A DNA stretch of 64,000 nucleotides from contig JAEWMS010000005.1 in NCBI GenBank assembly GCA_023393115.1, forward strand, positions 12,656 through 76,655. Reading direction: 5' to 3'. The notes beneath the pieces are model-generated. The model had not been told where the DNA came from. It saw nothing but the letters and a program-made list of their open reading frames with translations, and made no database searches. Within the stretch, counting starts at the first letter, position 1; each line of letters opens with the position of its first letter. Origin of the DNA: Bacillota bacterium. GTDB lineage: Bacteria > Bacillota > Clostridia > Acetivibrionales > DSM-1351. Positions 62,049-64,000 of the stretch are shown here, in pieces. A program made the translations under genes and the position numbers.

Positions 62049-63617
62049 GTGAATAAAAAACTTTTATCAGCAGCACTACTTGTAACAGTAATATCATCTG
62101 TGGGTAAGATACTGGGATTAGTAAGGGAAAGCGCTTTGGCCTCTTATTTTGGAATGAGCAGGGATACCGACGCATTTAAAATCGCTTTTTCTATTCCTGA
62201 CATACTGGTATCCATACTCTGTGTCTCCATAATGCAGGTATTTGTTCCGGTATATACAGATATTCTGAAAGAAAAAAAACCCGAAAGAACAAAGAAATTT
62301 CTAAATACCATATATACATTCGTTGGCTTGGCTGCCATAGTAATGGCTTCTTTGGGAATTATATTCTGCAGACAGTTAATAAATGCTATTGCCCCGGGTT
62401 TTGATTCCGAAACCATAAATAGTACAGTGGTATTAGCCTTTATTATCTTACCCGGTACATTTTTTTATGTCATGGGCAATCTTTCTGCCAGCTATCTGCA
62501 AATTCACGGACGGTTTATAGTCTCTTCGTTAATATGGTTCTCATACAATGTCTGTATTATTGTATCAATGGTTTTCTTCAGCAGGTATGGCATAAAATGT
62601 GTTGCAGCGGGTGCCCTTGCAGGGTTGGTGGGAATGCTGCTTATACAGCTGCCATCACTGAAAAAAGAAGGCTTTTATTATAGCTTTAGTTTGGATTTCA
62701 GGGATAAGGGCCTTAAGCAAATAGGAAGAGCTATTGTACCTGTAATAATTGCATCTGCTTTCAATCAGATCTATAACATAATTAACAGAATGATGGCTTC
62801 AGGACTTAATGCAGGAAGTATAAGTGCAATGGATTTTGCATTTAAGGTAGCAACCATTGTCTACGGAGTTTTTATAGTGTCGCTTATTACGGTAATATAC
62901 CCTTCTATGGCCGACAAAAGCGACAACCCGGAGGAGTTTAAAAGAAATATCTCCAGTAATCTTATCATTGGTGGAATAGTTGTACTGCCCTTAGTAACAC
63001 TTGTATTTATTTTTAGAACCCCAATAATTCGGGTGCTATTTCAGAGAGGTTCCTTCACAGAAGCCGACACTGCAATTACGGCAGGTTTACTTGGTATAAC
63101 GGTGCTTGGAATTATTGGAATTACATATAGAGAAATATTAAATAGAGCTTTCTATTCGTTAAAGGATACTAAAACACCCATGATTAACGGGATTATAGCA
63201 GTATCTTTAAATATTGCGTTTAACCTAAGGCTTGTGCGGGTTATGGGCGTAAACGGGCTGGTACTTGGTACGGCAATAACCAGCTTTATCAGCGCGGTTA
63301 TTTTGTTTATGCGATTGAAAAAAAGGCTTGAAGGCTTTAAACGGGGAGTAGTGGCTGATTGTTTTATTAAGCCGTTGTTTGCTTCTTTGCTAATGGGTGC
63401 GGTGATATTCTTTATGAATAGCATATTTAGAGGTTCTGTAGGTCCAAATGAGGGACTTCTGCTATCCATGGTTAAAATGGCCCTTTATTCCATATTTGGT
63501 GTACTGGTTTATTTATTTGTGATATTTCAGTTAAATATAGAAGAAATAAATACGATTAAACGAAAACTTTTATCCAGGTTGACTAATAAAGCCTTTGCAT
63601 TAGGAGCGAAAAAATAA
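62049..63617 (+). CDS. MurJ/MviN-type lipid flippase
   Basis: MOP-superfamily membrane protein with about 14 helices, 522 residues, with the MviN/MurJ N-terminal signature GKILGLVRESALASYFGMSRDTDAFKIAF. It flips lipid-linked saccharides across the membrane. In a polysaccharide cluster it may serve as the Wzx-like exporter of the repeat unit instead of lipid II; I cannot distinguish the two. GTG start at 62049 behind GGGAGC. Last intact gene of the cluster in this window. Confidence 0.9.
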   Translation: MNKKLLSAALLVTVISSVGKILGLVRESALASYFGMSRDTDAFKIAFSIPDILVSILCVSIMQVFVPVYTDILKEKKPERTKKFLNTIYTFVGLAAIVMASLGIIFCRQLINAIAPGFDSETINSTVVLAFIILPGTFFYVMGNLSASYLQIHGRFIVSSLIWFSYNVCIIVSMVFFSRYGIKCVAAGALAGLVGMLLIQLPSLKKEGFYYSFSLDFRDKGLKQIGRAIVPVIIASAFNQIYNIINRMMASGLNAGSISAMDFAFKVATIVYGVFIVSLITVIYPSMADKSDNPEEFKRNISSNLIIGGIVVLPLVTLVFIFRTPIIRVLFQRGSFTEADTAITAGLLGITVLGIIGITYREILNRAFYSLKDTKTPMINGIIAVSLNIAFNLRLVRVMGVNGLVLGTAITSFISAVILFMRLKKRLEGFKRGVVADCFIKPLFASLLMGAVIFFMNSIFRGSVGPNEGLLLSMVKMALYSIFGVLVYLFVIFQLNIEEINTIKRKLLSRLTNKAFALGAKK

Positions 63618-63628
63618 TTGAAACTGAT

Positions 63629-63895
63629 TTGAAGAAAGCCGTCAGTGTCATTATACCAATGCATAATGTAGAGAAATACTTAAACCTTCTCCGAGAAATA
63701 TCGGCCTCGATGCCGCAAAGGGGGAGTATATCATCTTTATTGATGCTGATGACTATATGGATAAAGACTACAAGGAAGCAAAAAATCAGTGTATTAATAC
63801 TTCTAAAGTTCCCTAAGATTTACTATTTCATATATAGAATCCTGTACTTGGGTTATTTACATTTTTACATCAGGATAGTGTTAACTAAGCTATGA
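63629..63895 (+). pseudogene. Decayed family 2 glycosyltransferase
   Basis: The N-terminal signature KKAVSVIIPMHNVEKYL of GT2 enzymes is in frame from TTG 63629. The middle of the family fold is missing: the next recognisable part, SPRNIGLDAAKGEYIIFIDADDY with the DXD-type metal motif (63742-63753), follows at once in a different frame and stops near 63812. A hydrophobic tail (FPKIYYFIYRILYLGYL...) is back in the first frame. This is what remains of a gene that lost roughly 60 codons near the N-terminus and much of its C-terminal half by deletion and frameshift. Confidence 0.8.
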
Positions 63896-63896
63896 A

Positions 63897-63945
63897 AAAT
63901 TGAAGTTGATAGTATTGAACTTTGAAAAGTGAAGAGTATACCTAA
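63897..63945 (+). repeat. Degenerate heptad repeats after the pseudogene
   Basis: GAA recurs every 7 nt (GAACTTT, GAAAAGT, GAAGAGT) around 63918-63938, a worn relative of the GAGTGAA arrays elsewhere. Confidence 0.5.
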
Positions 63946-63958
63946 GAATTAAAAATTT

Positions 63959-64000
63959 TTAGTAGCAGTTTCCGCATTTATTCCACGGTCCTCTTGCCAA
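63959..64000 (-). CDS. Possible C-terminal end of a minus-strand gene (partial)
   Basis: The minus strand from the window edge reads L-A-R-G-P-W-N-K-C-G-N-C-Y before a TAA at 63959-63961. Only 13 codons are visible, so this may be chance. The two Cys and the small size of the visible part allow no functional call. Confidence 0.25.
   Translation of the reverse strand: MARGPWNKCGNCY

Noticed and set aside
1..64000. CRISPR array, prophage, insertion sequence, rRNA or tRNA gene
   Set aside because: No regularly spaced palindromic repeats of CRISPR length, no transposase or phage gene, and no rRNA- or tRNA-like sequence noticed on reading.

Overview
The window looks like chromosome from a low-GC, spore-forming, motile, Gram-positive clostridium. 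Cluster III Clostridium/Ruminiclostridium (cellulolytic clade) is my best guess, inferred from gene content and protein style, not from a database match. Support comes from spoIID and a spoIIQ-like gene, motAB plus a chemotaxis receptor, strong GGAGG ribosome-binding sites, TTG/GTG starts, and many S-layer-homology (SLH) proteins. There are no rRNA or tRNA genes, insertion sequences, CRISPR arrays or prophage genes.

Layout. (1) 0-8 kb: prfA, a ZIP metal transporter, the Sua5-type t6A enzyme, a YwlE-type phosphatase, rpiB, upp, dCMP deaminase, and a fused WecA-like transferase/UDP-GlcNAc 2-epimerase. (2) 8-10.3 kb: a GNAT acetyltransferase and, on the minus strand, motAB. (3) 10.3-17.7 kb: a complete F1Fo ATP synthase operon (atpI-B-E-F-H-A-G-D-C) with an unusual 377-nt structured spacer between atpE and atpF. 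(4) 17.8-39.5 kb: four very large exported proteins built from Ig/FN3-like repeats and SLH anchors, the largest 3323 residues. (5) 39.6-43.8 kb: ywmB, murA, spoIID and a spoIIQ-like gene in the order known from Bacillus subtilis. (6) 43.9-48.6 kb: a ferritin-like protein, ddl behind a duplicated structured leader, a DUF1934 protein and argS. (7) 48.7-57.1 kb: a minus-strand chemotaxis receptor, two more SLH proteins and an S41 processing protease. (8) 57.5-63.9 kb: start of an exopolysaccharide cluster (LoaP-type antiterminator, Wzz-like protein, CpsD-like kinase, UDP-glucose dehydrogenase, acyltransferase, MurJ/Wzx-type flippase), ending in a decayed glycosyltransferase.

The gene order prfA...sua5-ywlE-rpiB...upp...wecB-atp...ywmB-murA-spoIID-spoIIQ is an old Firmicute backbone. 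Cell-surface genes have been inserted into it, most strikingly the SLH/FN3 block between atpC and ywmB. The most unusual signals are in RNA and intergenic DNA. The leaders of ddl and atpF, unrelated in sequence, share one architecture: the start region is duplicated upstream and a complementary element can sequester it. Heptanucleotide repeat arrays lie in several intergenic gaps, often flush with stop codons. Sigma-28-like promoter motifs precede three SLH genes, and sigma-B-like and sigma-F-like motifs precede the ferritin-like and spoIIQ-like genes. All regulatory calls were made by eye and are inference until tested.
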